Translations under genes and position numbers: made by a program
Notes under the pieces: generated by a model
What the model was told of the DNA's origin: nothing
What the model saw: the letters and a program-made list of their open reading frames with translations, nothing else
Databases searched by the model: none
Source of the DNA: Streptomyces broussonetiae
GTDB taxonomy: Bacteria; Actinomycetota; Actinomycetes; Streptomycetales; Streptomycetaceae
Direction: 5' to 3'
DNA: 64,000 nt
Assembly: GCF_009796285.1 (NCBI RefSeq)
Contig: NZ_CP047020.1
Span: 4,092,001-4,156,000 of the forward strand
Shown: in pieces, positions 16,847 through 26,057 of the stretch
How the letters are laid out: each line of letters starts with the position of its first letter
Numbering within the stretch: the first letter of the stretch is position 1

Positions 16847-18118
16847 TCAGCGCACCGTCGGCCGTTCCTCGTCCGTCTTGCGGGACGGGGGCGTGCGGGA
16901 GAGGAACAGGCCGAAGACCGGAGGGGTCGTCTGCAGGAGTTCCAGGCGGCCGCCGTCGGCCTCGGCGAGGTCGCGGGCGACGGCCAGACCGATGCCCGTG
17001 GAGTTGCGGCCGCTGATCGTGCGCTCGAAAATGCGCGCGCCCAGGTCGGCCGGGACGCCAAGACCCTCGTCGGTGACCTCGACCACGGCCTGGTTGCCGG
17101 TGACCCGGGTACGCAGCGCGACCGTGCCGCCACCGTGCATGAGCGAGTTCTCGATCAGTGCGGCCAGCACCTGCGCGACCGCGCCCGGTGTGCCGACGGC
17201 CTGCAGATGCCGCTTGCCGGAGCTGACGATGGCCCGGCCGACGTTGCGGTAGGCGGGCCGCCACTCGGCGAGCTGCTGCTGGATGACCTCGTCCAGGTCG
17301 AAGGTGACGGCGGAGCCGGTGCGCGGGTCGCGGGAGTTCGTCAGCAGCCGCTCGACCACGTCCGTGAGCCGCTCGACCTGGGTGAGCGCGACGTTCGCCT
17401 CTTCCTTCACGATCTCGGGGTCATCCGTGAGGGTGATTTCCTCGAGCCGCATCGAGAGGGCGGTCAGCGGGGTCCGCAGCTGGTGGGAGGCGTCGGCGGC
17501 CAGGCGCCGCTCGGCGGTCAGCATCCGCCCGATCCGCTCGGCCGAGGAGTCCAGCACATCGGCGACCCGGTCCAGCTCGGGGACGCCGTACCGCTTGTGC
17601 CGCGGGCGCGGGTCGCCGGAGCCGAGGCGTTCGGCGGTCTCGGCGAGATCGGTCAGCGGGGTCGAGAGCCGATTGGCCTGGCGTACGGCGAGCAGGACGG
17701 CGGCGACGACGGCGAGCAGCGCGACCAGGCCGATGATCAGCAGGGTACGGCCGACCTCCCGGGTCACCGCGGAGCGCGGCTCCTGCACGGTGACCGTCTC
17801 GCCCTCCTCGCCCTGCTGGGTGGCGTGGATCACATCGCCCTGCGGCTTGGTGCCGATCTCTATGGGCGCCTGGCCGGGCATGCGGATGACCGCGTACTGC
17901 TCCTTGCTGACCGGATTGCGCAGCACGTCCGCATTGACGTTCTCCGCGGCGAGGATCCGGCTGTCCACGATGCTGGCCAGCCGCACCGCCTCGGAATCCA
18001 CCCGCTCCTGGGCACTGTTGCTGATCGTCCGGGTCTCGACGATCACCAGGGAGACGCCGAAGACGGCGATCACCACGAGGACGACGGCGAGGGTGGACTG
18101 GATGAGACGTCGGCGCAT
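16847..18118 (-). CDS. sensor histidine kinase
   Basis: 423 aa. Two membrane helices (about 7-28 and 125-146) bracket an extracytoplasmic sensor of roughly 95 residues. A HAMP domain (about 148-200) precedes the dimerisation/phosphoacceptor box ADASHQLRTPLTAL with His212. The ATPase domain shows IENSLMHGG (N box), EVTDEGLGVPADL (G1), and SGRNSTGIGLAVARDLAEADGG (G2). It is the partner of the response regulator located 40 bp upstream in the same operon. The periplasmic sensor resembles nothing specific to me, so the signal is unknown. Confidence 0.93.
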   Translation of the reverse strand: MRRRLIQSTLAVVLVVIAVFGVSLVIVETRTISNSAQERVDSEAVRLASIVDSRILAAENVNADVLRNPVSKEQYAVIRMPGQAPIEIGTKPQGDVIHATQQGEEGETVTVQEPRSAVTREVGRTLLIIGLVALLAVVAAVLLAVRQANRLSTPLTDLAETAERLGSGDPRPRHKRYGVPELDRVADVLDSSAERIGRMLTAERRLAADASHQLRTPLTALSMRLEEITLTDDPEIVKEEANVALTQVERLTDVVERLLTNSRDPRTGSAVTFDLDEVIQQQLAEWRPAYRNVGRAIVSSGKRHLQAVGTPGAVAQVLAALIENSLMHGGGTVALRTRVTGNQAVVEVTDEGLGVPADLGARIFERTISGRNSTGIGLAVARDLAEADGGRLELLQTTPPVFGLFLSRTPPSRKTDEERPTVR

Positions 18119-18158
18119 GTTCCGTTACCTGCGGTGATCGCTGAGCCCCGGGGAGGGC

Positions 18159-18836
18159 TCAGCTCTTCTCGAAGCGGAAGCCCACGCCTCGTACGGTGGC
18201 GATGTAGCGAGGGTTCGCCGCGTCGTCGCCCAGCTTCTTGCGCAGCCAGGAGATGTGCATGTCGAGGGTCTTCGTGGACGACCACCACGTGGTGTCCCAG
18301 ACCTCGCGCATCAGCTGGTCGCGGGTGACGACCCGGCCGGCGTCGCGCACCAGCACCCGCAGCAGGTCGAACTCCTTGGCGGTGAGCTGCAGTTCCTCGT
18401 CGCCCATCCAGGCGCGGTGCGACTCGACGTCGATCCGCACCCCGTGGGTGGCCGGCGGCTGCTGGGGCTCGGCGGCGCCGCGCCGGAGCAGCGCCCGCAC
18501 CCGGGCGAGCAGTTCGGCGAGCCGGAAGGGCTTGGTGACGTAGTCGTCGGCGCCCGCGTCGAGGCCGACGACGGTGTCCACCTCGTCGGCGCGCGCGGTC
18601 AGGATGAGGATCGGCACGGTGTGGCCGTCGGCCCGCAGCCGGCGGGCGACCTCCAGGCCGTCCATACCGGGCAGCCCCAGGTCCAGTACGACCAGGTCGA
18701 CGCCGCCCTGCATTCCGGCGTCGAGCGCGGTGGGTCCGTCCTCGCGCACCTCGACCTCGTAACCTTCCCGGCGCAGGGCGCGGGCCAGCGGCTCCGAGAT
18801 GGACGCGTCGTCCTCGGCGAGCAGTACACGGGTCAT
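18159..18836 (-). CDS. OmpR/PhoB-family response regulator
   Basis: 225 aa, ATG 18836. The receiver domain (1-115) has acidic residues in LLAEDDAS, phosphoacceptor Asp52 in VVLDLGLPGMDG, and the conserved Lys102 of VTKPFRLAELLAR. The C-terminal winged helix (about 130-225) has ELQLTAKEFDLLRVLVRDAG and SWLRKKLGDDAANPRYIATVRGVGFRF. It is the first gene of a two-gene operon with the sensor kinase and is divergent from the POT transporter gene, which is a plausible but unproven target. The long frame continuing upstream is an artefact of GC-rich antisense sequence. Confidence 0.95.
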   Translation of the reverse strand: MTRVLLAEDDASISEPLARALRREGYEVEVREDGPTALDAGMQGGVDLVVLDLGLPGMDGLEVARRLRADGHTVPILILTARADEVDTVVGLDAGADDYVTKPFRLAELLARVRALLRRGAAEPQQPPATHGVRIDVESHRAWMGDEELQLTAKEFDLLRVLVRDAGRVVTRDQLMREVWDTTWWSSTKTLDMHISWLRKKLGDDAANPRYIATVRGVGFRFEKS

Positions 18837-19331
18837 AGAGGTGATGGTAGACCGCTCGCACACTCTGCTGGGGTGTGATCGCTTCCCGGAACTCTTACCT
18901 TGCTGAACTGCTGGTACGAACCATCGGTCCGGAGATGCGATCGTAGGGGAGACCTTCGAATCCGGTTCCGCGGTTCCCCCAACACCTGTGATCCGCGTCT
19001 CAAGTCCTTCCATATCCGGCAGTGTCCTGCCGTACAGTGACGTGAACGCCTGTAGTACATCCGGGGACCTTTGGCGGGCATCTGACGCTGAAGGTCTCTT
19101 TTGTGTACGGGTTGGCAAGCGCCAGCCTCGAAAGGAATGACCTCTGGCCGGGCCCCGGACGCATCGTCGCGTCGGGGCGTGGATCCCGGTGGTCGCCGTC
19201 CGCCGCTTCCGTGATCCGGAGACGGACTCCCCCCGGGCGTGGGGGTGGACGACCGACCCTGCCGGTGCCGGCCGCACCCCCACCGGGCGCGCAACGCTCC
19301 AGCAGCGCGTCCCGACCAGCAAGGAACGACC
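18837..19331. other. 495-bp gene-free space between response regulator and peptide transporter
   Basis: This space separates divergent genes and must hold both promoters. I see no convincing ORF. Its right part carries the AAGGAA ribosome site (19321-19326) for the transporter. No clear consensus promoter, riboswitch or long inverted repeat was recognised. Confidence 0.5.
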
Positions 19332-20837
19332 ATGGCGTCCAGCCTGACGAAGGACTCGGTCCGCCCGGGCACCCCCGGCTCCGAGAAGACCTTCTTCGGC
19401 CACCCCCGCGGCCTGGCCACTCTCTTCATGACCGAGATGTGGGAGCGCTTCTCCTACTACGGCATGAGGGCCCTGCTTCCGCTGTACCTGGTGGCCCCGG
19501 GTGGCCTGCATCTGAGCGCGGGCACGGCAACCGCGATCTACTCGGTGTACGTGTCGCTCGTGTACCTGCTCGCCCTTCCCGGCGGCTGGTTCGCCGACCG
19601 CGTGCTCGGCCCCCGCAAGACGGTCGCCGTCGCGGGCCTGATCATCATGCTCGGTCACCTGTGCCTCGCACTGCCCGTGGCCGCCAGCTTCTTCGTCGGT
19701 CTCGGCCTCGTCGCCATCGGCTCGGGTCTGCTGAAGGCCAACATCTCCACGATGGTCGGCCACCTCTACAAGGGCCCGGACGACCCGCGCCGTGACGGTG
19801 GCTTCACTCTCTTCTACATCGGCATCAACGTCGGTGCCTTCGTCGCGCCGCTGGTCATCGGCACCGTCGGTGAGAACGTCAACTGGCACCTCGGCTTCGC
19901 GCTGGCCGCGCTCGGCATGGCGCTGGGTCTGGCCCAGTACCTGCTCGGCGGCCGTCACCTGAGCGAGCAGAGCAGCAAGGTCCCGACCCCGCTGACGGCC
20001 CAGGAGAAGTCCGCCACCCTGCGCAAGGGCCTGATCTGGCTGGCGATCGCCGCGGTCTTCTACGGCGTCGTCGGCGGCACCGGCCACTTCACCCTGAACT
20101 GGGCGCTGATCCCGCTCACGGTCATCGGCCTGATCGTGCCGATCCTGGTCATCGCCCGCATCCGCCGGGACAAGGACCTGGACGCGGGCGAGAAGTCGAA
20201 GGTCTCGGCGTACATCTGGTTCTTCGTCGCCGCCGCCGTCTTCTGGATGATCTACGACCAGGGTGGTTCGACCCTGTCGCTGTTCGCCGACAGCAGCGCC
20301 AAGAACTCGATCCTCGGCTGGGGCTTCCCGGTCTCCTGGTACCAGTCGGTCAACCCGGTCATGATCATGGCCCTGGCGCCGGTCTTCGCCTGGCTGTGGC
20401 TGTGGCTGAACCGGCGCGGCAAGGAGCCGAGCACGATCGTGAAGTTCGCCTCCGGTCTGGTGCTGATCGGCGCGTCCTTCTTCCTCTTCCTCGCCCCGCT
20501 GTCGATCGCCGACGGCGGTCACAAGGCCGCGGCGATGTGGCTGGTCGCGATCTACTTCGTGCAGACCATCGGTGAGCTGACGCTGTCCCCGGTGGGTCTG
20601 TCGGTGACGACGAAGATGGCGCCGAAGAAGTACGCCTCCCAGATGATGGGTGTCTGGTTCCTCGCGGTCACCGCGGGCGACTCGATCACCGCGCTGGTGT
20701 CGAACCCGGCCGTCGGCGGCATGAACCTCGACAAGCAGGGCTTCGTCGCCCTGGAGGCCGTGCTCGCCGTGCTCGCCGGTGCGGCGGTGTGGATGTACCG
20801 CAAGAAGGTCAACAAGCTGATGGGCGACGTGCACTGA
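19332..20837 (+). CDS. POT-family proton-dependent di/tripeptide transporter
   Basis: 501 aa, ATG 19332 with AAGGAA upstream. The PTR2 signature ExxER is present in TEMWERFSYYGMRALLPLYLV, and the second signature region FTLFYIGINVGAFVAPL follows. About 14 membrane helices are expected, as in bacterial POT members of this length. The protein imports short peptides with protons. It sits divergent from a two-component system and may be under its control. Codon use is typical of a well-expressed Streptomyces gene. A bidirectional terminator follows. Confidence 0.92.
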   Translation: MASSLTKDSVRPGTPGSEKTFFGHPRGLATLFMTEMWERFSYYGMRALLPLYLVAPGGLHLSAGTATAIYSVYVSLVYLLALPGGWFADRVLGPRKTVAVAGLIIMLGHLCLALPVAASFFVGLGLVAIGSGLLKANISTMVGHLYKGPDDPRRDGGFTLFYIGINVGAFVAPLVIGTVGENVNWHLGFALAALGMALGLAQYLLGGRHLSEQSSKVPTPLTAQEKSATLRKGLIWLAIAAVFYGVVGGTGHFTLNWALIPLTVIGLIVPILVIARIRRDKDLDAGEKSKVSAYIWFFVAAAVFWMIYDQGGSTLSLFADSSAKNSILGWGFPVSWYQSVNPVMIMALAPVFAWLWLWLNRRGKEPSTIVKFASGLVLIGASFFLFLAPLSIADGGHKAAAMWLVAIYFVQTIGELTLSPVGLSVTTKMAPKKYASQMMGVWFLAVTAGDSITALVSNPAVGGMNLDKQGFVALEAVLAVLAGAAVWMYRKKVNKLMGDVH

Positions 20838-20858
20838 CGTAGCTCCCCGAAGCCCGAG

Positions 20859-20892
20859 GAGGGCCATCGCGTCTCCGGATGCGATGGCCCTC
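20859..20892. terminator. Rho-independent bidirectional hairpin
   Basis: A 12-bp perfect stem (20859-20870 and 20881-20892) with a 10-nt loop and a TTT tail on the plus strand lies between the convergent transporter and surface-protein genes. Confidence 0.8.
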
Positions 20893-20908
20893 TTTCACAT
20901 GTCCGGGC

Positions 20909-22186
20909 TCAGCGCGTCCTGCGTCCCGGCATGAACGTGAACACCGCGCCGCCCAGCAGGATCGCCGTGCCCGCCACCAGACCGAGTGCCTTGAGCGCGC
21001 CGTGGTCGCTCGCGCCCGTCTGGGCGAGGCCGCCGGAGCCGCCGCTGGTGCTGCCGCCGCTCGAGCCGCCCGAGGTGGACGTACCGCCCGAGGCGCCGCC
21101 CGGCTGCTGGCTGGTGTCCAGGGTCAGGGACACCTGCGTCCTGGTCGGTGTGCACGTCGTGGTCGTCCCGAGCGCCTTGACCGTCAGCACGCCCGGGGAC
21201 AGCGTCGAAGTGCCGCTGGCACCGGGCTTGTAGGTGCCGGTGAGGTTGGGGATGGTGATCGGGTCGCCGGACTTGATGGGGTTCGCGTTGGTCGGCCCCT
21301 CCACGTGCACCGTGCCCTTGTCGGCGCCGCCCAGCGCCACCTCCATGGACGGCTTCACGGAGTTCGCCGGGATGTCGGCGGGGCTGTCCATCACGGACTT
21401 CTTGAACTCCACGGTGACGTCGAAGTTCCCGCCGTTCTTCTTCGCGTTGATCTGCACCGGCGAGGTCGCGCTCTTGTCGCCGATCGGGGTCTTGCAGGCG
21501 TACGGGATCTGCACCTCCTTGCCCGTGAAGTCGCTCTGCCCGCCGCTGCCGCCGGAGGACGTGGCGGTGGGGGTGGCCGACTGGGTGGGTGTGCCCGACT
21601 GGGTCGGGGTCGTCGACTGCGTCGGTGTCGGCGTCGTACTGGACGTGCCGCCGCCGGTCACCTGGATCGTCGCCGCCTTCTGGACGGTCTCCTTGGGCGT
21701 GCACTTGGTGTCGGTCGACATCGCGTTGACGGTGTAGGCGTCCGGCGTCAGCGTCACCTCGCCGGCGCTCGTCAGCTTCAGGCTGCCCTTCATGTCGGAC
21801 AGCACCATGTCACCGCCCTTGGGGATCGCGGGGTTCTGCCGCGGGCCCTGCATGGCGATGTCGGCGCTCTGCGCGCCGGCCGCCTTCAGCACCCCGGAGG
21901 GCTGGACCGAGTTCGCGGGCAGGTCGATGATGTTCGGATTCTTGGAGGCGGCCTGGACGAACTTCCACACGACGTCCACCGTGTCGCCGACCTTCGCCGT
22001 GGCCGGCGCGGTGATCTCGACCTTGGTGGTGCCGTCGACGGGAGTGATGCCGGCGGGCGGCACACAGTGGGTGGCGAACGACACGTCGGCCGCCTGTGCG
22101 GGGGTCGCGGCGAGGCCCAGCAGGACGCCCGCACCGCACAGCGCCAGCGCCGCGCCCGCGGCCGTACCTCTCCTTCGGATGCTCAC
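20909..22186 (-). CDS. secreted two-domain cell-wall-anchored protein with LAQTG sortase signal
   Basis: 425 aa, GTG 22186 overlapping the previous stop (GTGA). A signal peptide (1-33, cut after TPAQA) leads to two domains of about 130 residues. The first (about 34-180) and second (about 225-350) are separated by a Thr/Pro/Ser/Gln linker of PTPTQSTTPTQSG type. The second domain is clearly homologous to the domain of the protein at 24266-24994 (CKTPIGDKSATSP, VALGGADKGTVHVEGP, VKALGTTTTCTPT). A Gly/Ser stalk then leads to LAQTG at residue 387, a hydrophobic helix and a basic tail, a class E sortase-type signal as known for Streptomyces. The fold is not recognised; a DUF6801-like domain is possible. 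Confidence 0.85.
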   Translation of the reverse strand: MSIRRRGTAAGAALALCGAGVLLGLAATPAQAADVSFATHCVPPAGITPVDGTTKVEITAPATAKVGDTVDVVWKFVQAASKNPNIIDLPANSVQPSGVLKAAGAQSADIAMQGPRQNPAIPKGGDMVLSDMKGSLKLTSAGEVTLTPDAYTVNAMSTDTKCTPKETVQKAATIQVTGGGTSSTTPTPTQSTTPTQSGTPTQSATPTATSSGGSGGQSDFTGKEVQIPYACKTPIGDKSATSPVQINAKKNGGNFDVTVEFKKSVMDSPADIPANSVKPSMEVALGGADKGTVHVEGPTNANPIKSGDPITIPNLTGTYKPGASGTSTLSPGVLTVKALGTTTTCTPTRTQVSLTLDTSQQPGGASGGTSTSGGSSGGSTSGGSGGLAQTGASDHGALKALGLVAGTAILLGGAVFTFMPGRRTR

Positions 22187-23313
22187 GTGGGTCCCTTCGT
22201 GGTGGGAGTCGTAGGACTCGACGGGCTGTCGGTGTGCGGTGCGGAGAGCCGGCCGGCCGGGCCGCCCGGGACGGAGTCCGGGGTGAACCACGGCAGGGCC
22301 GGAGTCGAGGGGGGCTGCTCTTCGGCGTCGGCGCGCAAGCCCGGCAGTGGCAGCCGCAGGGCGGGCCGGGGCAACCGCCAGGGGCCGGTGCGGCTCACGT
22401 CGCTGTGACGGGCGCCGGTGCGGCGGGCGCCGCCCGGGCGGTGCGGCCGTAGCCGGTCCACGACGGCCATGCCGATGCGGAACAACGCGGCCGGGATCAC
22501 CAGGCAGAGCAGGATCCAGAACAGGGTCACGCCCCAGGGACGGGCCACGCCCCAGGGCTGCTCGGCGAGCACCTTGCCGTCGTACTTCAGGGACACGGTG
22601 TAGTCGCCGTGGGCCCCGGCCGTCAGCTCGACCGGCAGCTTGACCTGCGCCTTCCTGCCGGGTGCGAGGGTGCCCTGCCACTGCTGGTCGTCCCACTGCG
22701 GGGCGAAGACGCCGTGCGCCGAGCCGACCTGGAACACCGGGTCCTTGATCGTGCCCAGGCCGGTGTTGCCGACGGTGAGGACCAGGGACCGGCTCGGCGG
22801 CGCTCCGAACCAGGTGAGCAGACCGCTCGAACCGGACAGCCGGGTGTCGGACAGGATCGCCAGCCGGCCGCCGGAGTCCTCGGCGGGCAGCGGCGCGACC
22901 GGATGCCCGGCGACGTCCAGGACGGCGTCCGCCTGCGCCGCGGTCCCGGTGACCGTGGCCACGTGCACCACACAGGGACAGGGCACGGGCGGTTCGGCGA
23001 CCGGGAGTGCGCGGCTGAAGGATCCCTGCGCGTCGGTGGTCACGGCCCGCCCGTCGCCGTTGGCGCAGGAGTTGGTGCCGCCGATCACGCCCCGGGAGGG
23101 GGTGGCCCGTCCGCAGATCAGCAGCATCAGCAGTGTGTGCGACCGCCAGCCGGTCCCGCTGACGGTGACCGAGCCGCCGGTACCGGCCTGGGTCGCCGAC
23201 AGCTGCACCGTCGGCCCGTCCGCCGCGGTCGCCGGGGTGCCGAGCGGGAGCAGGAGCAGCGCGAGCACCGCCAGGCACGTGGACAGCCGCAGAAGCCTTG
23301 CCGTTCCGCTCAC
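22183..23313 (-). CDS. secreted membrane-anchored protein with Cys-paired beta domain
   Basis: 376 aa, GTG 23313 overlapping the preceding stop as GTGA. A signal peptide (about 1-32) is followed by a beta-rich domain, PTVQLSATQAGTGGSVTVSG, with Cys residues in LLICGRA, NSCANGD and CPCVVH that could form two disulfides; the opening recalls neocarzinostatin/Ig-like folds, but this is weak. A second domain (about 145-270) looks like an extracellular CARDB-type beta sandwich. A membrane helix (about 284-305, GVTLFWILLCLVIPAALF) and a Pro-rich cytoplasmic tail of about 70 residues end the protein. It is the third gene of the surface operon. No function can be assigned. Confidence 0.75.
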   Translation of the reverse strand: MSGTARLLRLSTCLAVLALLLLPLGTPATAADGPTVQLSATQAGTGGSVTVSGTGWRSHTLLMLLICGRATPSRGVIGGTNSCANGDGRAVTTDAQGSFSRALPVAEPPVPCPCVVHVATVTGTAAQADAVLDVAGHPVAPLPAEDSGGRLAILSDTRLSGSSGLLTWFGAPPSRSLVLTVGNTGLGTIKDPVFQVGSAHGVFAPQWDDQQWQGTLAPGRKAQVKLPVELTAGAHGDYTVSLKYDGKVLAEQPWGVARPWGVTLFWILLCLVIPAALFRIGMAVVDRLRPHRPGGARRTGARHSDVSRTGPWRLPRPALRLPLPGLRADAEEQPPSTPALPWFTPDSVPGGPAGRLSAPHTDSPSSPTTPTTKGPT

Positions 23314-24200
23314 TTCGCCACCCCTTCCGTCAACTCGTGCTCTGGGCAAGGGAGTTCCTGTACCGGGGCACCCCGCGGCCCGATGGACGCCCTGCTTCGG
23401 CGGCGGCGTACGGCGAGCACCGCGCCCGCCCCGGCCAGCGCCGCGCCGCCCGCCTCCGCCATCCCCGGCCAGGGCACGAACCGTGCCGACACGGTCGCCG
23501 TGTCGTGCGCCCCGCCCTGCGCCGTGACCGTCAGCCGTACGTCGACGGCGTCCAGCGCGGGCCGGCCCGGCCACGGCTCGGTCAGCTTCCGGCGCGCACC
23601 GGGGCTCAGCCGGACCGGGAGCGTGCGCGGGGCACGGTCCAGGACCCGCCCGAACACACCGTCCGCGCGCACCGCGAGGGTCGGCACAAGGACGGTCGTA
23701 CCGCGGTTGACCAGGTCGTACGTCATGCTGTGGGCATGTACGGCGAGGTGCTCGACGGTCAGCGCCGCGAGCACCGGACCGCCGACGCGCAGCCGGACCG
23801 GGACACTCGCCGTGCGCCCGCGCGCGTCCCGTACGACGACGGCGCCGGAGCGGACGCCGGGCGTGGCCGCGGTCGGCACGGTCACCGTGAAGGGCACCTC
23901 GGCGCGGGTCCGGGCGGGAACGCGCAGCCCCTGCCCGGCCTTCCGGGCGAAGACGGTCCGCAGGCCGGTACCGAAGAACCGTACGACGACCGGCGCGCGC
24001 CCGGAGTTGGTGACGGTCACCGTGTCCTGCAGGACCGTTCCGGGCGTGCCCTCGGCGTAGAAGGACGGGCGGGCGCCGCCCGCGGGCGCGGCGGACCAGT
24101 CCGTGGCCGCGCCCGTGTCCGCGGCGGCACGGGGTGCCGCGCCCAGCGCGGTGAACAGCAGGCACAGGGTCACGGGCAGGGTGCGGGCGACGGACGGCAT
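23310..24200 (-). CDS. secreted DUF916/WxL-associated-like protein with C-terminal membrane helix
   Basis: 296 aa, ATG 24200. A signal peptide (about 1-27) precedes a beta domain with SFYAEGTPGTVLQDTVTVTNSGRAPVVVRFFG and VPARTRAEVPFTVTVPTAATPGVRSGAVVV. This pattern resembles DUF916, found beside WxL surface proteins in Firmicutes. A second beta domain covers about 130-235. A weak membrane segment (about 247-265, AEAGGAALAGAGAVLAV) and a basic tail follow. Its stop overlaps the next gene's GTG. By analogy it may bind wall components and assist display of the anchored proteins encoded on both sides, which is inference only. Confidence 0.7.
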   Translation of the reverse strand: MPSVARTLPVTLCLLFTALGAAPRAAADTGAATDWSAAPAGGARPSFYAEGTPGTVLQDTVTVTNSGRAPVVVRFFGTGLRTVFARKAGQGLRVPARTRAEVPFTVTVPTAATPGVRSGAVVVRDARGRTASVPVRLRVGGPVLAALTVEHLAVHAHSMTYDLVNRGTTVLVPTLAVRADGVFGRVLDRAPRTLPVRLSPGARRKLTEPWPGRPALDAVDVRLTVTAQGGAHDTATVSARFVPWPGMAEAGGAALAGAGAVLAVRRRRSRASIGPRGAPVQELPCPEHELTEGVAK

Positions 24201-24265
24201 GGGCGGCTCCAGCGGTGGCCGGGGTGCGGCGGCGGACGGCTCGGCCGCGGGTCGTGGGCCTGGGG

Positions 24266-24994
24266 TCAGCGGCGTAGGGACTGGCCGCGCCGGGTCAGCC
24301 ACAACGTGCCCGCCGCGCCGGCGAGGAACACCGTGGCGCCGAGCGTGCCGAGGGCGACCGCCGAGTCCTGCGGGCCGGTCTGCGGGAGCTGTCCGCCGGA
24401 GGACGACGACGCGGAACCACCGGAGGACGAGGAGGAGCCGCCCGAGGACGACGAGGAGGAGCCTCCGGAGGACGAGCCGCCGCCGGCCGCCGTCACGTCG
24501 AGCGTCAGTCCCGGCCCCGGGCTGTTGGTCGGCGTGCAGGTCGTGGTCGTACCGAGGGCCTTGATGGTGAGCGTGCCCGGCGTGAAGGTGACCTTGCCGG
24601 TCTTCTTCGGCGTGTAGGTACCGCTCAAGTCGCTGATCTTGATGGGGGTGTTGGCAGGGATCGCGGCCGCGTTGGGCGGACCGCTGACCGGCAGCGTGCC
24701 ACTGTCCGCACCGCCCAGCACGATGGTGGCGCTCGGGCTCATCGCGCCCTTGCCCAGCTCGACCGGGCTGGAGGACACGCCCTTCTGCCAGGACATGGTG
24801 ATCTTGTAGCCGCTGCCGCTCTTGACGCCCTTCATGTCGATGGGCGAGACGGCGCTCTTGATCCCGATCGGTGTCTGGCAGCGGTAGTTGACGTCGATGA
24901 CGTCGGCGTGGGCCGCCGGCGCGGCCAGCAGCACCACCGAGCCGGCGAGCGCCGCGGCGGACGCGAGCGCGGCGGTTCGTTTCGGGTACGACAC
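24266..24994 (-). CDS. secreted cell-wall-anchored protein with LPQTG sortase signal
   Basis: 242 aa, GTG 24994. A signal peptide (1-30, cut after AAHA) is followed by a single domain of about 135 residues with CQTPIGIKSAVSP, IVLGGADSGTLPVSGP and IKALGTTTTCTPT, the same domain as the C-terminal copy in the 20909-22186 protein. The two conserved Cys probably form a disulfide. A Ser/Gly-rich stalk precedes LPQTG at residue 203, a hydrophobic helix and basic residues. It heads the operon. The ribosome site is weak (GGGTGG). Function unknown; location at the cell surface is well supported. Confidence 0.85.
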   Translation of the reverse strand: MSYPKRTAALASAAALAGSVVLLAAPAAHADVIDVNYRCQTPIGIKSAVSPIDMKGVKSGSGYKITMSWQKGVSSSPVELGKGAMSPSATIVLGGADSGTLPVSGPPNAAAIPANTPIKISDLSGTYTPKKTGKVTFTPGTLTIKALGTTTTCTPTNSPGPGLTLDVTAAGGGSSSGGSSSSSSGGSSSSSGGSASSSSGGQLPQTGPQDSAVALGTLGATVFLAGAAGTLWLTRRGQSLRR

Positions 24995-25209
24995 GGTCGG
25001 TCCACCCCATTCATTCCTGACGACACATCAGATTCGGCCGTCAAGGTACGCCCGGGGTCGCAAGGAGGGAAGACAAGGCGCACGGAGGATCTGTGACGAT
25101 GCGAGCGCCCCGGAGGGGAGCGCCCCAAGGGGAGCGGGGAGCCGTACGAGCCACCACAGACGCGCCCGCGCCCGAAGACGACGGACACCCGGACGGCACC
25201 GAACCGCCC

Positions 25210-25779
25210 TCAGAGCGGAGCGCCCAGCTCCGCCCACACCGTCTTTCCCGCCCGCCCCGGAACACGTACGACACCCCAGTCCAGGCACAGCCGCTGCACG
25301 ATGAACATGCCGTGACCGCCGGGGCGGCCGGCGCGGTGCGGAGTGCGCGGGGCGGGCTCGCCGGTGCCACGGTCGGAGACCTCCAGCCGGAGCACCTTGT
25401 CGTAGCGGACGAGGACGAGTTCGTCGGGACCCTCGGCATGCAGGCAGGCGTTGGTGACCAGTTCGGAGACGACGAGCAGCACGTCCTCGCCGGCGGCCCG
25501 CTGGTCGGCGGTCGCGGCGGGCAGCCAGCCCCAGGCGTACAGCGCCTGGCGGGTGAAGTCGCGGGCGAGCGGGACGACCCCGCTCTCCCCCTCCAGTACG
25601 AGACGGCGGACCTGCCGGCCGCCGGTGCCCGCGATGCCGTCGACGGAGCCGGACGACACGGACGACGCGGCTGCCCCCGCGGGCGCGCCCATGCTCGGCG
25701 CACCCTCCTCGGACACCCCGGCAGCGCCGCCCGGCTCCGGGCCGCGGTCGCCCGGCGAGCAAGGCCGGGTGGTGCTCAT
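25210..25779 (-). CDS. prsI: RsbW-type anti-sigma factor (HATPase_c_2), probably PrsI
   Basis: 189 aa. An unstructured N-terminus of about 55 residues leads to a GHKL ATPase domain with the N box VVSELVTNACLHA, a G1 motif in LEVSDRGTGEP and a G2 motif in RPGGHGMFIVQRL. Serine-kinase anti-sigma factors of this type bind SigB-class sigma factors and inactivate STAS antagonists by phosphorylation. It lies downstream of the STAS gene on the same strand and near the divergent sigma gene. From memory, the S. coelicolor SigI locus has this set (sigI, prsI, arsI); the symbol rests on that context and needs confirmation. Confidence 0.8.
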   Translation of the reverse strand: MSTTRPCSPGDRGPEPGGAAGVSEEGAPSMGAPAGAAASSVSSGSVDGIAGTGGRQVRRLVLEGESGVVPLARDFTRQALYAWGWLPAATADQRAAGEDVLLVVSELVTNACLHAEGPDELVLVRYDKVLRLEVSDRGTGEPAPRTPHRAGRPGGHGMFIVQRLCLDWGVVRVPGRAGKTVWAELGAPL

Positions 25780-26057
25780 CAGCGCTTCACCTCACCGATC
25801 CACCAGTTTCACAATTCAACGATTCAAAGGGCCTGCACCGGCCGACACCGACCGGTCTTCTTGTTTGCCCGTTCCTGCCTGCTTCTGTGCACTCCCGCCT
25901 CCTCCTGCCCTCTCCTGCCCGGCCGACCCGGCGGAACACCCCCCATTTCGCCCCCTCCACCGGGCCTCCGGTGACGGCATGGGACATAGCGGTCCCCTCG
26001 ACGGGGCGACAGACGGGAGAGCGGGACGACAGAAGGACGGAAAGCAGCAGGCCGGGC

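Noticed and set aside
18837..20867. Upstream extension of the response-regulator frame to 902 residues
   Set aside because: The extension is antisense to the POT transporter gene and is low-complexity Arg/Asp/Gly-rich sequence. The receiver domain starts properly at ATG 18836.
20909..25010. Sortase gene within the surface operon
   Set aside because: No protein here has the sortase TLxTC or Arg signature; only substrates and accessory proteins are present.
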